DNA of 64,000 bases from Candidatus Nitrohelix vancouverensis (GTDB lineage: Bacteria; Nitrospinota; Nitrospinia; Nitrospinales; VA-1), in NCBI GenBank assembly GCA_015698305.1, contig CP048620.1, positions 2,750,001-2,814,000 on the forward strand, in the 5' to 3' direction. Under the pieces are notes generated by a model, which worked only from the letters and a program-made list of their open reading frames with translations, was not told the DNA's origin and did no database searches. This document shows positions 45,443-53,502 of the stretch, in pieces; position 1 is the first letter of the stretch, and each line of letters begins with the position of its first letter. The position numbers and the translations under genes were made by a program.

Positions 45443-46014
45443 CGATGACAGCGCGGGACAAACAATTTCTGATCGGCGGAGCGGTCTTCATCGTCTTTTA
45501 CGTACTCTACCTTTTCGTCGCCGAACCGCTTTACAAAAAGAACAAAAGCGCCGTTCAGGATATAGAGAACAAAATTTTATTCATTCAAAAATATTTTGCC
45601 GTGATCAATCAGGAATCGCTGTACCAGCAACAGGAGCAAGCCAACCAGCAAATCCGCACGCAGTTGGAGCAACGCTTTCTGGATGAGAACCAGCCCGGCC
45701 TGGCCGCCGCGCAATTGCAAAAAATTCTGGAGGAGCTGTCGCGTCAATCCGGCGTCGAAATGCCGCGCGTAAGGGTGGAAAAAGCCCGCTTCGTTCAGGG
45801 CCTGCTCTCGGTTCCCATTGAAGTCACCCTGCTGTCCACAACGCGCGGCCTGACGCAATTCATCCGCTCCGTGGAGAGCCATCAAAAATTTCTAGTGATT
45901 GAAGAATTGAACAGCCGCATCTCCGCCAAGGGAGAACCCGAAAAACTCCAAACCCGGTTATTGATCAGCGGTTTCATCCACCAGTTCGAATCCGGGGACA
46001 AGCAAAACACATGA
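45439..46014 (+). CDS. gspM: Type II secretion protein GspM (PilO-like)
   Basis: 191 residues from GTG 45439, which overlaps the gspL stop; ATG 45445 is a second option. A membrane segment (FLIGGAVFIVFYVLYLFVAE) is followed by a coiled coil (YQQQEQANQQIRTQLEQRFLDE) and a ferredoxin-like periplasmic domain (VPIEVTLLSTTRGLTQFIRSVE). It pairs with GspL. Its stop overlaps the secretin gene by 4 bp. Confidence 0.87.
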   Translation: MTMTARDKQFLIGGAVFIVFYVLYLFVAEPLYKKNKSAVQDIENKILFIQKYFAVINQESLYQQQEQANQQIRTQLEQRFLDENQPGLAAAQLQKILEELSRQSGVEMPRVRVEKARFVQGLLSVPIEVTLLSTTRGLTQFIRSVESHQKFLVIEELNSRISAKGEPEKLQTRLLISGFIHQFESGDKQNT

Positions 46015-48584
46015 GACATTTTTTAACATTCATTCTGATCGCCCTGCTGACGCTGTCGCTCGGTTGCGCGCAAAAGCGCAAGTCCACCATCGACAAGCTG
46101 AAAGAGCAAACCGCGCTGGAAGAGTTGTACGCAAAGCGCAAGGATTCAACGAAACCCGGCGATCCATCGGGCAAGCCAGGCGCGCCGCAAGGCGACGTCA
46201 TCGCCGATAAAGAATTGAAGGCGCTCGAGCAGATTCAGCCGCCCGCCAAGTCCGTCACCGTCGTCACGGTCGACGCGCCCTTGCGCAAAGGCCCCGGAGA
46301 GCGTTTCAAACAAATCGGCGTCGCCAAGATTGACGCGAACTACAAACTGATTCGCTCTCAGCGTTTACCGGAAGAGGAACAAAACTGGTATCTCGTAGAA
46401 AACGCCAGAGGACGAAAATTCTTCATCTCCGGTCAGGACGCCGTTCCGCCTGAAACAACGCCTAAGGAAACGACTGTGGAACCAACGGTCGCGCCGCCAG
46501 CCAAACAATCCGGCGAGGCAGTTGCGCAAGCGCCTGAAACAATCCAAACCTCTAAGGATGAAATCGAAGATGAGCCGGATCAGCAATTGAGCAATCTCGA
46601 TATCCTGCAAATGCGCGATACCGGAGCGCTGGATGATTTGCGCACGCACCTCGATCCCAGTCCGCCGGTTCCTCCGGAATTGCTTCAGGCGAAGCATATC
46701 ACCCTGAATTTCGAAGGCACCGAGGTTTACGACGTCATCACCACCTTCTGCGAATTACTGCAACTCGACTACATCATCGAAGGCGCGATCGAAGGCAAGG
46801 TCACCTTGCAGACCTTCAATAAAATCGACGTGAAAGACCTGTACCCGGTGCTGGAACAGATTCTTGCCCTGCACAATATCACCGTCGTGAAGAGCGGCAA
46901 TTTTTATCGTTTCCTGCCCATCGAAGAGGCGCAGAGAAAAGCCACCGGCGTTTACCTCGACGACGATCCGGCCTTGCCTTCGGACGAACGCATGGTCATC
47001 CAGATCGTTTCCTTGCAGAACATTTCAAAGGAAGCCGCCGAGAAAGTTCTCAAACCCCTGCTCACTGAAAAAGCGCAGTTCATTGAAGTGCCCGGTTCGC
47101 AGAACATGATGCTGGTTGAAATCGCATCCAATCTGAAACGACTGGTCAAAATCGTCAAGGCGCTCGACGTGGATAAGCTGGCTTCTTCGGACATTCAACT
47201 GTACCGACTGAACAATGCAAACGACGAGGACGTCGCCGAAGAGCTTAAAAAAATATTCACCGCGATGGGCTTTGCCGACGCGCTCGACAAATCCCTGACC
47301 TTTCTTCCCATCGAGCGGATGAACTCGATTCTCGTGGTCAACACCATCGAGAGTCTGACGCCGACCATCGACTTCTGGATGCAGAAACTCGACCAGCCCA
47401 TCGCCGAAGGCAATGTCAGCACCTTTGTCTACTATGTGCAAAATGGCGAGGCGGCGGCGATCTCCACCCTGCTGAACGGAATTTTCGGCCAGTCGTCCGG
47501 TCAATCGTCGCTGGGCAATATCAAGCTGACCTCGGACAAGGACACGAAAAAAACAACAACGAGTACAAAAGAAACCGGGAGCAAAACGGATAAGGGCGAC
47601 AAATCTTCAGGAACCAACGTCAGCGTCACCGCAGGCGGCATCAGCGGTGAAAAGCTCGAAGGCGATATCACCATCATTCCCGATCCCGACACCAACTCGA
47701 TCATCATTCGCACCAATCCGAGAAACTATCCGGCGATACTGGCGCTCATCAAGAAACTCGACCTGTTCCCGCAACAGGTGCTCATTGAAGTGCTCATCGT
47801 CGATGTGACCATTGACGAAAACACCGCCACCGGCCTGCAACTGGCGATTCAGGATAATATGGGCAGTCCGACCGTTTCCGGCGGCGTCAATGGCAATACT
47901 CTGGGAGCCACGCTCGGCGCGGCCACCGCCAGCCTGCTCACAACGGGCGGCTCGCTGGTCGTCAATCAGGCGGGCAAACTGTCGGCGACCCTGCAATTAT
48001 TCGCTTCAGACTCCAAGGCAGACATCCTCGCCAATCCGATTCTGGTGACCTCGGACAACAAGGCGGCGAGCATTTCCATCACCGACGAAGTCCCGATTGA
48101 AAGCAGTTCGATTCTGGACACAACGGGAGGCTCGTCACTGGTAGGAACAACCATCGAATTCAAGGACGTCGGCATCAAACTCGACATCGTTCCTAAAATC
48201 AATTCCGACAATTTCGTCAACCTGAAGATCAATCAGGAAATCAGCAGTCAGGGCAACGACATCACCCTGAAGTCTGGCGATACCACGCCCTCCTTCAGCA
48301 AACGCCTGGTCAACACCGAAGTGGTCCTGCGCGACAAGCAGGTGCTGATCATGGGCGGTTTGATGCGAACCACAATCAACGAAAATTCAAGCGGCGTTCC
48401 CTACTTGAAAGACATTCCCTATCTGGGCCGTTTGTTTGGCAGCAAGGAGGACTCAAAAAAGAAAACCGAGCTGATGCTGTTCATCACCCCGCACATCATT
48501 TCCAACAGCGAGGACTCCGAGTTCATCACCAAACAGTTCGAGCGTCGCCTCGGCGATTTCAGCCAATACGTGAACCGAGGCTAG
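46011..48584 (+). CDS. gspD: Type II secretion secretin GspD with N-terminal SH3-like domain
   Basis: 857 residues. The signal peptide ends in a lipobox LSLG/C (Cys19), so the protein is a lipoprotein. Residues about 81-145 (VTVDAPLRKGPGERFKQIG to RGRKFFISGQ) resemble a bacterial SH3 domain, as in peptidoglycan-binding proteins. An acidic linker leads to N0 (from about 225, ITLNFEGTEVYDVITTFCE), then N1 to N3 and the secretin pore (VEIEVLIVDVTI-like region, VPYLKDIPYLGRLFG). The N-terminal SH3-like domain and the final position of gspD in the operon are unusual; gspD usually follows gspC. Lipidation may make a separate pilotin unnecessary. Confidence 0.92.
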   Translation: MRHFLTFILIALLTLSLGCAQKRKSTIDKLKEQTALEELYAKRKDSTKPGDPSGKPGAPQGDVIADKELKALEQIQPPAKSVTVVTVDAPLRKGPGERFKQIGVAKIDANYKLIRSQRLPEEEQNWYLVENARGRKFFISGQDAVPPETTPKETTVEPTVAPPAKQSGEAVAQAPETIQTSKDEIEDEPDQQLSNLDILQMRDTGALDDLRTHLDPSPPVPPELLQAKHITLNFEGTEVYDVITTFCELLQLDYIIEGAIEGKVTLQTFNKIDVKDLYPVLEQILALHNITVVKSGNFYRFLPIEEAQRKATGVYLDDDPALPSDERMVIQIVSLQNISKEAAEKVLKPLLTEKAQFIEVPGSQNMMLVEIASNLKRLVKIVKALDVDKLASSDIQLYRLNNANDEDVAEELKKIFTAMGFADALDKSLTFLPIERMNSILVVNTIESLTPTIDFWMQKLDQPIAEGNVSTFVYYVQNGEAAAISTLLNGIFGQSSGQSSLGNIKLTSDKDTKKTTTSTKETGSKTDKGDKSSGTNVSVTAGGISGEKLEGDITIIPDPDTNSIIIRTNPRNYPAILALIKKLDLFPQQVLIEVLIVDVTIDENTATGLQLAIQDNMGSPTVSGGVNGNTLGATLGAATASLLTTGGSLVVNQAGKLSATLQLFASDSKADILANPILVTSDNKAASISITDEVPIESSSILDTTGGSSLVGTTIEFKDVGIKLDIVPKINSDNFVNLKINQEISSQGNDITLKSGDTTPSFSKRLVNTEVVLRDKQVLIMGGLMRTTINENSSGVPYLKDIPYLGRLFGSKEDSKKKTELMLFITPHIISNSEDSEFITKQFERRLGDFSQYVNRG

Positions 48585-48651
48585 GTGAAGACCGCCAACC
48601 GCCGTCTTCTCCCCTGCAGGGTCTGCCTTACTCGTTTGAAAATAGGCTTTT

Positions 48652-48700
48652 GGGGGGAATCTTTCAGGAATCGATTTCCGACAGGATTCCCCCTCTCCTT
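48652..48700 (+). terminator. Terminator of the type II secretion operon
   Basis: GGGGGAATC (48653-48661) pairs with GATTCCCCC (48685-48693), and a small inner hairpin GGAA/TTCC lies between. The bases after it (TCTCCTTTTATT) are T-rich. It stands 70 bp after the gspD stop and just before the cysK promoter. Confidence 0.65.
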
Positions 48701-48703
48701 TTA

Positions 48704-48732
48704 TTGACTTCCCTCCCCCCCTTATTTATAAT
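48704..48732 (+). promoter_or_regulatory. Strong sigma-70-type promoter of the cysK cluster
   Basis: TTGACT (48704-48709) and a perfect TATAAT (48727-48732) are spaced by 17 bases. Transcription would start near 48739, giving a leader of about 40 bases before the cysK ATG. It is the best promoter match seen in the window. Confidence 0.75.
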
Positions 48733-48780
48733 CACTTCTTTCATAGTGTAAGACTTTCTAACAACCCTATTGGTCCCTCC

Positions 48781-49716
48781 ATGCTGGAACAGATAAGAAC
48801 CCGATTTGATAATAGTTTAGAGTTGATTGGCTCTACGCCATTAGTTAAACTTAACAAAGTCGTCCCAGACAATGGCGCCAACATATACGCCAAGCTGGAA
48901 TTCATGAATCCCGGCGGTAGCGTTAAGGATCGTATTGCGCGCGCGATGGTGGAAGACGCGGAAGCGCGGGGAATATTGAAACCCGGTTCGACGATCATTG
49001 AACCCACCAGCGGTAATACCGGAATTGGCCTGGCGCTGGTCGGAGCTGTAAAAGGATACAATGTCATTCTGGTCATGTCTGAGAACATGAGCATGGAGCG
49101 ACGCATGATCCTTGAAAGCTATGGGGCCAAAACGGAACTGAGTCGCGCGGAATTTGGCATGGAAGGCACGATCGAACGCGCCGGTGAATTGCTGGCGGAG
49201 AATCCCGATTATTTCATGCCGCAACAATTCAACAACCCGGCCAACCCGGAAGCGCATCGCAAAACGACGGGACCGGAAATCGTCTCGGCGATGAACGGCG
49301 AAACCGTCGACGCATTCGTCGCGGGCGTCGGCACCGGGGGAACGATCACCGGAACCGGCGAAGTGTTGAAAGAGACTTATGGCGATGTACTGCTGGTGGG
49401 CGTGGAGCCTTCCACATCCGCCGTTTTATCTGGCAAACCTGCGGGCCCGCACAAAATTCAGGGAATCGGAGCCGGATTCAAACCCAAGGTTTTGAATCTG
49501 GACATTATAGATCGTCTTCGACCGGTATCCGACGAGGACGCTTATCATTATTCACAACGTCTGGCCATGGAAGAAGGCTTGCTGGTTGGCATTTCCTCCG
49601 GGGCCGCTTTGTGCGCCGCCTACGAGATCGCCAAAGAGCTGGGCGCGGGCAAAAATGTAGTCGTGATTTTACCGGATACAGGCGAACGATATTTCAGCTT
49701 CAAACAGTATTTCTAG
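48781..49716 (+). CDS. cysK: Cysteine synthase A (O-acetylserine sulfhydrylase)
   Basis: 311 residues. PLP lysine in NPGGSVKDRIA, substrate loop PTSGNTGIGLALV and the phosphate-binding GVGTGGTITGTGEVL are all present. The C-terminus ends in the catalytic/closing region VVVILPDTGERYFS. It makes cysteine from O-acetylserine and sulfide in the cytoplasm. It is first in a cluster with thrC, a sulfur-carrier protein, an E1-like enzyme and a second cysteine-synthase-like gene. A distinct strong promoter precedes it; no clear ribosome-binding site is visible. Confidence 0.95.
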   Translation: MLEQIRTRFDNSLELIGSTPLVKLNKVVPDNGANIYAKLEFMNPGGSVKDRIARAMVEDAEARGILKPGSTIIEPTSGNTGIGLALVGAVKGYNVILVMSENMSMERRMILESYGAKTELSRAEFGMEGTIERAGELLAENPDYFMPQQFNNPANPEAHRKTTGPEIVSAMNGETVDAFVAGVGTGGTITGTGEVLKETYGDVLLVGVEPSTSAVLSGKPAGPHKIQGIGAGFKPKVLNLDIIDRLRPVSDEDAYHYSQRLAMEEGLLVGISSGAALCAAYEIAKELGAGKNVVVILPDTGERYFSFKQYF

Positions 49717-49733
49717 AGGATAGGTAACTTTCG

Positions 49734-50975
49734 ATGGGATATGTCAAAGGTTTAAAATGCAAGGAGTGTCAAAGAGAATTCCCCAAAGACCCGATTCACG
49801 TCTGTGAATATTGCTTTGGGCCGCTGGAGGTGGACTACGATTACGAAGCCATCGGCAAAGTGATCTCGCGCAAACGCATTCAGGACGGGCCGCCCTCCAT
49901 GTGGCGTTACAAGGACCTGATGCCTTTGGACGAAGAGCCGAAAGTGGGCCATCATGTCGGCTACACGCCGCTGGTACGCGCGAAGAATCTGGGCAAGGCG
50001 CTGGGACTCAAAAACCTGTACGTCAAAAATGATTCGGTCAACCACCCCACCTTTTCCTTCAAGGACCGGGTGGTCTGCGTCGCCATTTCTAAAGCCATGG
50101 AATTTGGCTTCGATATGATCTCCTGCGCATCGACCGGCAACCTCGCCAATTCCGTCGCCGCGCATTCAGCGGAAGCCGGATTGAAAAGTTGCATCTTCAT
50201 TCCCGACGGACTGGAAGCGGGTAAGATTCTCGGCACGAACATTTACGGCACGCAATTGATCGCCGTTCACGGCAGTTACGACGACGTCAACCGCCTGTGT
50301 TCGGAAATCGCCGCCAACCATCGCTGGGCCTTCGTCAACATCAACATCCGCCCTTATTACGGCGACGGTTCCCGATCCTACGGTTATGAAATCGCCGAAC
50401 AGCTCGGCTGGAAAACGCCGGACAATGTGGTGGTTCCCGTTGCGGGTAGTTCGCTCATCACCAAAATTTATAAAGCCTTCAAGGAATTTGAACAGTTCGG
50501 TTTGCTGGAAGGCAAAGTCAACACCAAGGTGTTTGCCGCGCAGGCCACCGGCTGCTCTCCGGTAACGACCGCTATTAAGAACGGCACCGAAACCATCAAA
50601 CCGGTGAAACCGAACACGATCGCAAAATCCATCGCCATCGGCAACCCGGCGGACGGCTATTACGGCGTCAAGACCGCCAAGAACAGCGGCGGCTGGGGCG
50701 AAGACGTCAGCGACGAGGAAGTCGTCAAGGGCATGCAGTTGCTGGCCCAAACCGAAGGCATCTTCACCGAAACCGCAGGCGGCGTGACCGTTGGCGTTAC
50801 GAAAAAGCTGGTGGAACAGGGTCGTATCAAGCCCGACGAAGTCACAGTCATCTGCGTCACCGGCAATGGACTGAAAACACAGGAAGCGCTGGCGGGAGTG
50901 TATGCCGCGCCGCCAGTCATCGAACCCAAGTTACAATCATTCGAAGATATTTACTCAAACAGCATCACGGTATAA
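49734..50975 (+). CDS. thrC: Threonine synthase
   Basis: 413 residues. A zinc-ribbon-like N-terminus (LKCKECQREFPKDPIHVCEYC) precedes the PLP fold. The PLP lysine lies in TFSFKDRVVCVAISKA, and the segments CASTGNLANSVAAHSAEAGL and VPVAGSSLITKIYKAF are family signatures. It converts O-phosphohomoserine to threonine. It lies 17 bp after cysK and 10 bp before the sulfur-carrier gene, so all appear to share one transcript. The N-terminal Cys cluster is common in this subgroup. Confidence 0.93.
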   Translation: MGYVKGLKCKECQREFPKDPIHVCEYCFGPLEVDYDYEAIGKVISRKRIQDGPPSMWRYKDLMPLDEEPKVGHHVGYTPLVRAKNLGKALGLKNLYVKNDSVNHPTFSFKDRVVCVAISKAMEFGFDMISCASTGNLANSVAAHSAEAGLKSCIFIPDGLEAGKILGTNIYGTQLIAVHGSYDDVNRLCSEIAANHRWAFVNINIRPYYGDGSRSYGYEIAEQLGWKTPDNVVVPVAGSSLITKIYKAFKEFEQFGLLEGKVNTKVFAAQATGCSPVTTAIKNGTETIKPVKPNTIAKSIAIGNPADGYYGVKTAKNSGGWGEDVSDEEVVKGMQLLAQTEGIFTETAGGVTVGVTKKLVEQGRIKPDEVTVICVTGNGLKTQEALAGVYAAPPVIEPKLQSFEDIYSNSITV

Positions 50976-50985
50976 GGAGATAGAA

Positions 50986-51267
50986 ATGCCCGTCAAAGTA
51001 AGAATTCCAACCCCTTTGATGAAACTCACCAATAATCTGAGCGAAGTGGACGCCGAAGGCAACGCAATTTCAGATATTCTGAACAACCTGGAAACCCAGT
51101 TTCCCGGCATCAAAGAACGGATTTGCGAAGAGAACGGAACCCCGCGTCGCTTCATCAACATCTACCTCAACGAGGAAGACATTCGTTTTCTTGAAGCGGA
51201 AAAAACCGCCGTTAAAGACGGCGATGAAATTTCAATCATCCCGGCGATTGCGGGCGGGGTTCAGTAA
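50986..51267 (+). CDS. MoaD/ThiS/CysO-family sulfur-carrier protein ending in GG-VQ
   Basis: 93 residues from ATG 50986, with AAGGAG six bases upstream. The beta-grasp fold is evident (VKVRIPTPLMKLTNNLSEV, FLEAEKTAVKDGDEISIIPAIAGG). The chain continues two residues (VQ) past the diglycine. Family members such as mycobacterial CysO need a free diglycine C-terminus for adenylation and thiocarboxylate formation, so a protease or maturation step would be needed. The next gene is an E1-like activator and the following one a CysM-like synthase, the same set as the CysO pathway. Its stop overlaps the next start (TAATG). Confidence 0.88.
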   Translation: MPVKVRIPTPLMKLTNNLSEVDAEGNAISDILNNLETQFPGIKERICEENGTPRRFINIYLNEEDIRFLEAEKTAVKDGDEISIIPAIAGGVQ

Positions 51268-52070
51268 TGGATTTTACCGATGAACAGATAGAACGTTACA
51301 GCCGCCACATCATCCTTCCCGAAGTGGGAGGCGTTGGGCAAATGAAAATGCTCGACGCTCGCGTTTTGTTGATCGGCGCTGGCGGTCTGGGTTCCCCTGC
51401 GGCTTATTATCTGGCCGCCGCCGGGATCGGTAACATGGGCCTGGTGGATTTCGACGTGGTGGATTCTTCCAACCTGCAACGCCAGATCATCCACTCCACC
51501 GAACGGGTGGGAATGCTCAAAACCGAATCGGCAAAAAAAACCATTGAAGCGCTGAACCCGGATGTCAAAGTCACTCTCTTCAACGAACGCCTGACTTCTG
51601 AAAACATCATGCGCATCTTTGAAGGCTTCGACTACATCCTCGACGGCACCGACAATTTCGCGACGCGCTACCTCATCAACGACGCCTGCGTCATGATGAA
51701 CAAGACCAATATTCACGGCAGTATTTTTCGCTTTGAAGGTCAGGCCACCGTGTTCAAGCCCAAAGAGGGGCCTTGCTACCGTTGCCTGTACCCCGAACCT
51801 CCGCCTCCGGGACTGGTTCCCAATTGTCAGGAAGGCGGCGTGCTGGGCGCGCTTGCAGGCGTGATTGGTAATCTGCAAGCGGTGGAGACCCTGAAACTGG
51901 TGCTGGGTATTGGCAAGCCTTTGATCGGCACGCTTTTGCTCTACGATGCCTTGAACACCGAGTTTCGCCGTCTCAAGCTCAAAAAAGATCCAAATTGTCC
52001 CATGTGCGGGGATTCCCCGAGCATTAAGGAATTGATTGATTACGAAGAATTTTGCGGTTTATCCAGGTAA
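51267..52070 (+). CDS. moeB: MoeB/ThiF-like E1 enzyme activating the sulfur-carrier protein
   Basis: 267 residues; ATG overlaps the preceding stop. The ATP-binding motif is LLIGAGGLGSPAAYYLAAAG, and arginine and aspartate residues in DFDVVDSSNLQRQIIHS complete the adenylation site. Two Cys pairs (CYRCLYP and CPMCGD) bind zinc. The Cys in LVPNCQEGGVLG corresponds to the catalytic region. There is no rhodanese domain, unlike mycobacterial MoeZ. It should adenylate and load sulfur onto the preceding carrier protein, or less likely serve molybdopterin synthase. Confidence 0.93.
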   Translation: MDFTDEQIERYSRHIILPEVGGVGQMKMLDARVLLIGAGGLGSPAAYYLAAAGIGNMGLVDFDVVDSSNLQRQIIHSTERVGMLKTESAKKTIEALNPDVKVTLFNERLTSENIMRIFEGFDYILDGTDNFATRYLINDACVMMNKTNIHGSIFRFEGQATVFKPKEGPCYRCLYPEPPPPGLVPNCQEGGVLGALAGVIGNLQAVETLKLVLGIGKPLIGTLLLYDALNTEFRRLKLKKDPNCPMCGDSPSIKELIDYEEFCGLSR

Positions 52071-52144
52071 TTGAGACTAGCGACTCAAAAAATATTTTCT
52101 ACTGACTCACAACCTTTGGAACTTCATTGAATCTAAAAGAGACT

Positions 52145-53158
52145 ATGTCCAGAGTAAAAGTGAACGCATCCATACCCGAAGAAGTGCAGGTTCCGGCCTG
52201 TCCCTTGATTACGGACGAAAGCATTCTCAAGCAGATCGGCAACACGCCCCTGCTGAAAATGCAGAACGTAGGCCGGGAATATCCCGACGTTGAGATTTAC
52301 GCGAAAGCAGAGTGGAGAAACGCCGGCGGTTCGGTCAAATCCCGCCCTGCCCTGCAAATGATCCTCGACGGCGAGAAATCCGGCAAGCTCAAGCCAGGAA
52401 AAATCATCCTCGATTCCACTTCCGGCAATACCGGCATCGCTTACGCGCTCATCGGCAAGCTCAAGGGCTACAAGGTCAAACTGGTCATGGCCGCGAATGT
52501 CTGTAAAGAACGCAAAGGCCTGATGGCGGATTTTTACGGCGCAGAGATCGTCCAATCCAGCCCATTCGAAGGTTCCGACGGCGCCATTCGACTGGCTAAA
52601 AAATTGAACGAAGAGAACCCGGAGTTGTATTTCATGCCGGACCAGTACAATAATGATTCCAACTGGAAAGCGCATTATTTCGGCACCGCTGAAGAGATCT
52701 GGAAACAGACCGAAGGCCGCGTCACGCATTTCACGGCGGGCATCGGCACCGGCGGCACGATCATGGGAAACACGCGACGCCTGCGCGAATTGAACCCGAA
52801 TATCAAATGTTACGCGATGGAACCCGCTGAAGAATTACACGGCATCGAAGGCCTGAAACACATGGCCTCCTCCATCGTACCTGGCATTTACAAGGAAGAA
52901 GAACTCGACGGCAAACTCTCCGTCGCCACGGAAGACGCCTACTCGATGGTCGAAACCCTCGAAAAAGAAGAAGGCATTCTGGTCGGGCATTCCTCTGCGG
53001 CGGCGATTGTCGGCGCATTGCAACTGGCCAAGGAAATCAAGAAGGGCGTGATCGTCACGGTCTTTCCTGACAGTTGCGACCGTTGCTACATCAATTTTGG
53101 CAAATTCAAGGAATATGCCGAGAATCAACCGCACAGCATCCCCAAGGCCGACGCGTAA
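52145..53158 (+). CDS. cysM: Cysteine synthase-like PLP enzyme, CysM type
   Basis: About 337 residues from ATG 52145; a TTG at 52127 is another start. The PLP lysine is in AGGSVKSRPALQMI, where the usual KDR is KSR. The loop STSGNTGIAYALIG and phosphate site GIGTGGTIMGNTRRL are present. Residues IVPGIYKEEELDGKLSVATEDA resemble mycobacterial CysM, which uses thiocarboxylated CysO. Context (carrier and E1 gene just upstream) supports protein-thiocarboxylate as sulfur donor. Substrate choice (O-phosphoserine or O-acetylserine) is not proven. cysK nearby makes an ordinary sulfide route also available. Confidence 0.85.
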   Translation: MSRVKVNASIPEEVQVPACPLITDESILKQIGNTPLLKMQNVGREYPDVEIYAKAEWRNAGGSVKSRPALQMILDGEKSGKLKPGKIILDSTSGNTGIAYALIGKLKGYKVKLVMAANVCKERKGLMADFYGAEIVQSSPFEGSDGAIRLAKKLNEENPELYFMPDQYNNDSNWKAHYFGTAEEIWKQTEGRVTHFTAGIGTGGTIMGNTRRLRELNPNIKCYAMEPAEELHGIEGLKHMASSIVPGIYKEEELDGKLSVATEDAYSMVETLEKEEGILVGHSSAAAIVGALQLAKEIKKGVIVTVFPDSCDRCYINFGKFKEYAENQPHSIPKADA

Positions 53159-53166
53159 AACCCCCG

Positions 53167-53502
53167 ATGCCGCCATTTCAGAAACACCTCTTCATTTGCA
53201 ATAACCAGCGTAAGGAAGACGACCCGCGAGGCAGTTGCACGAAATGCGGTTCTGAAGATTTACTGGATTTCGCCAAAGGCTGGATTCACGACAACGGATT
53301 GAAAGGCAAGGTTCGCGTCAACAAAGCGGGCTGTCTCGACGCCTGTCAATACGGTCCCGCAATGGTGATCTACCCCGACGATGTCTGGTACTCGCCGCAG
53401 AATCGTGAGGACATGCAAGCCATTCTCACCGAGCATGTGCAGAACAACCAGCCGGTGGAACGCCTGCGCATCCAGTTCAAGACCCGCGGATCGACCGCCT
53501 AG
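53167..53502 (+). CDS. Thioredoxin-like [2Fe-2S] ferredoxin
   Basis: 111 residues from ATG 53167, nine bases after the cysM stop. Four ligand Cys match the family pattern: Cys in FICNNQR, Cys in GSCTKCG (two candidates) and Cys in AGCLDACQYGP. The fold is thioredoxin-like rather than plant-type ferredoxin. It may provide electrons for the preceding sulfur pathway, but this is inferred from position only. Its stop shares CTAG with the stop of the convergent ABC gene. Confidence 0.88.
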   Translation: MPPFQKHLFICNNQRKEDDPRGSCTKCGSEDLLDFAKGWIHDNGLKGKVRVNKAGCLDACQYGPAMVIYPDDVWYSPQNREDMQAILTEHVQNNQPVERLRIQFKTRGSTA

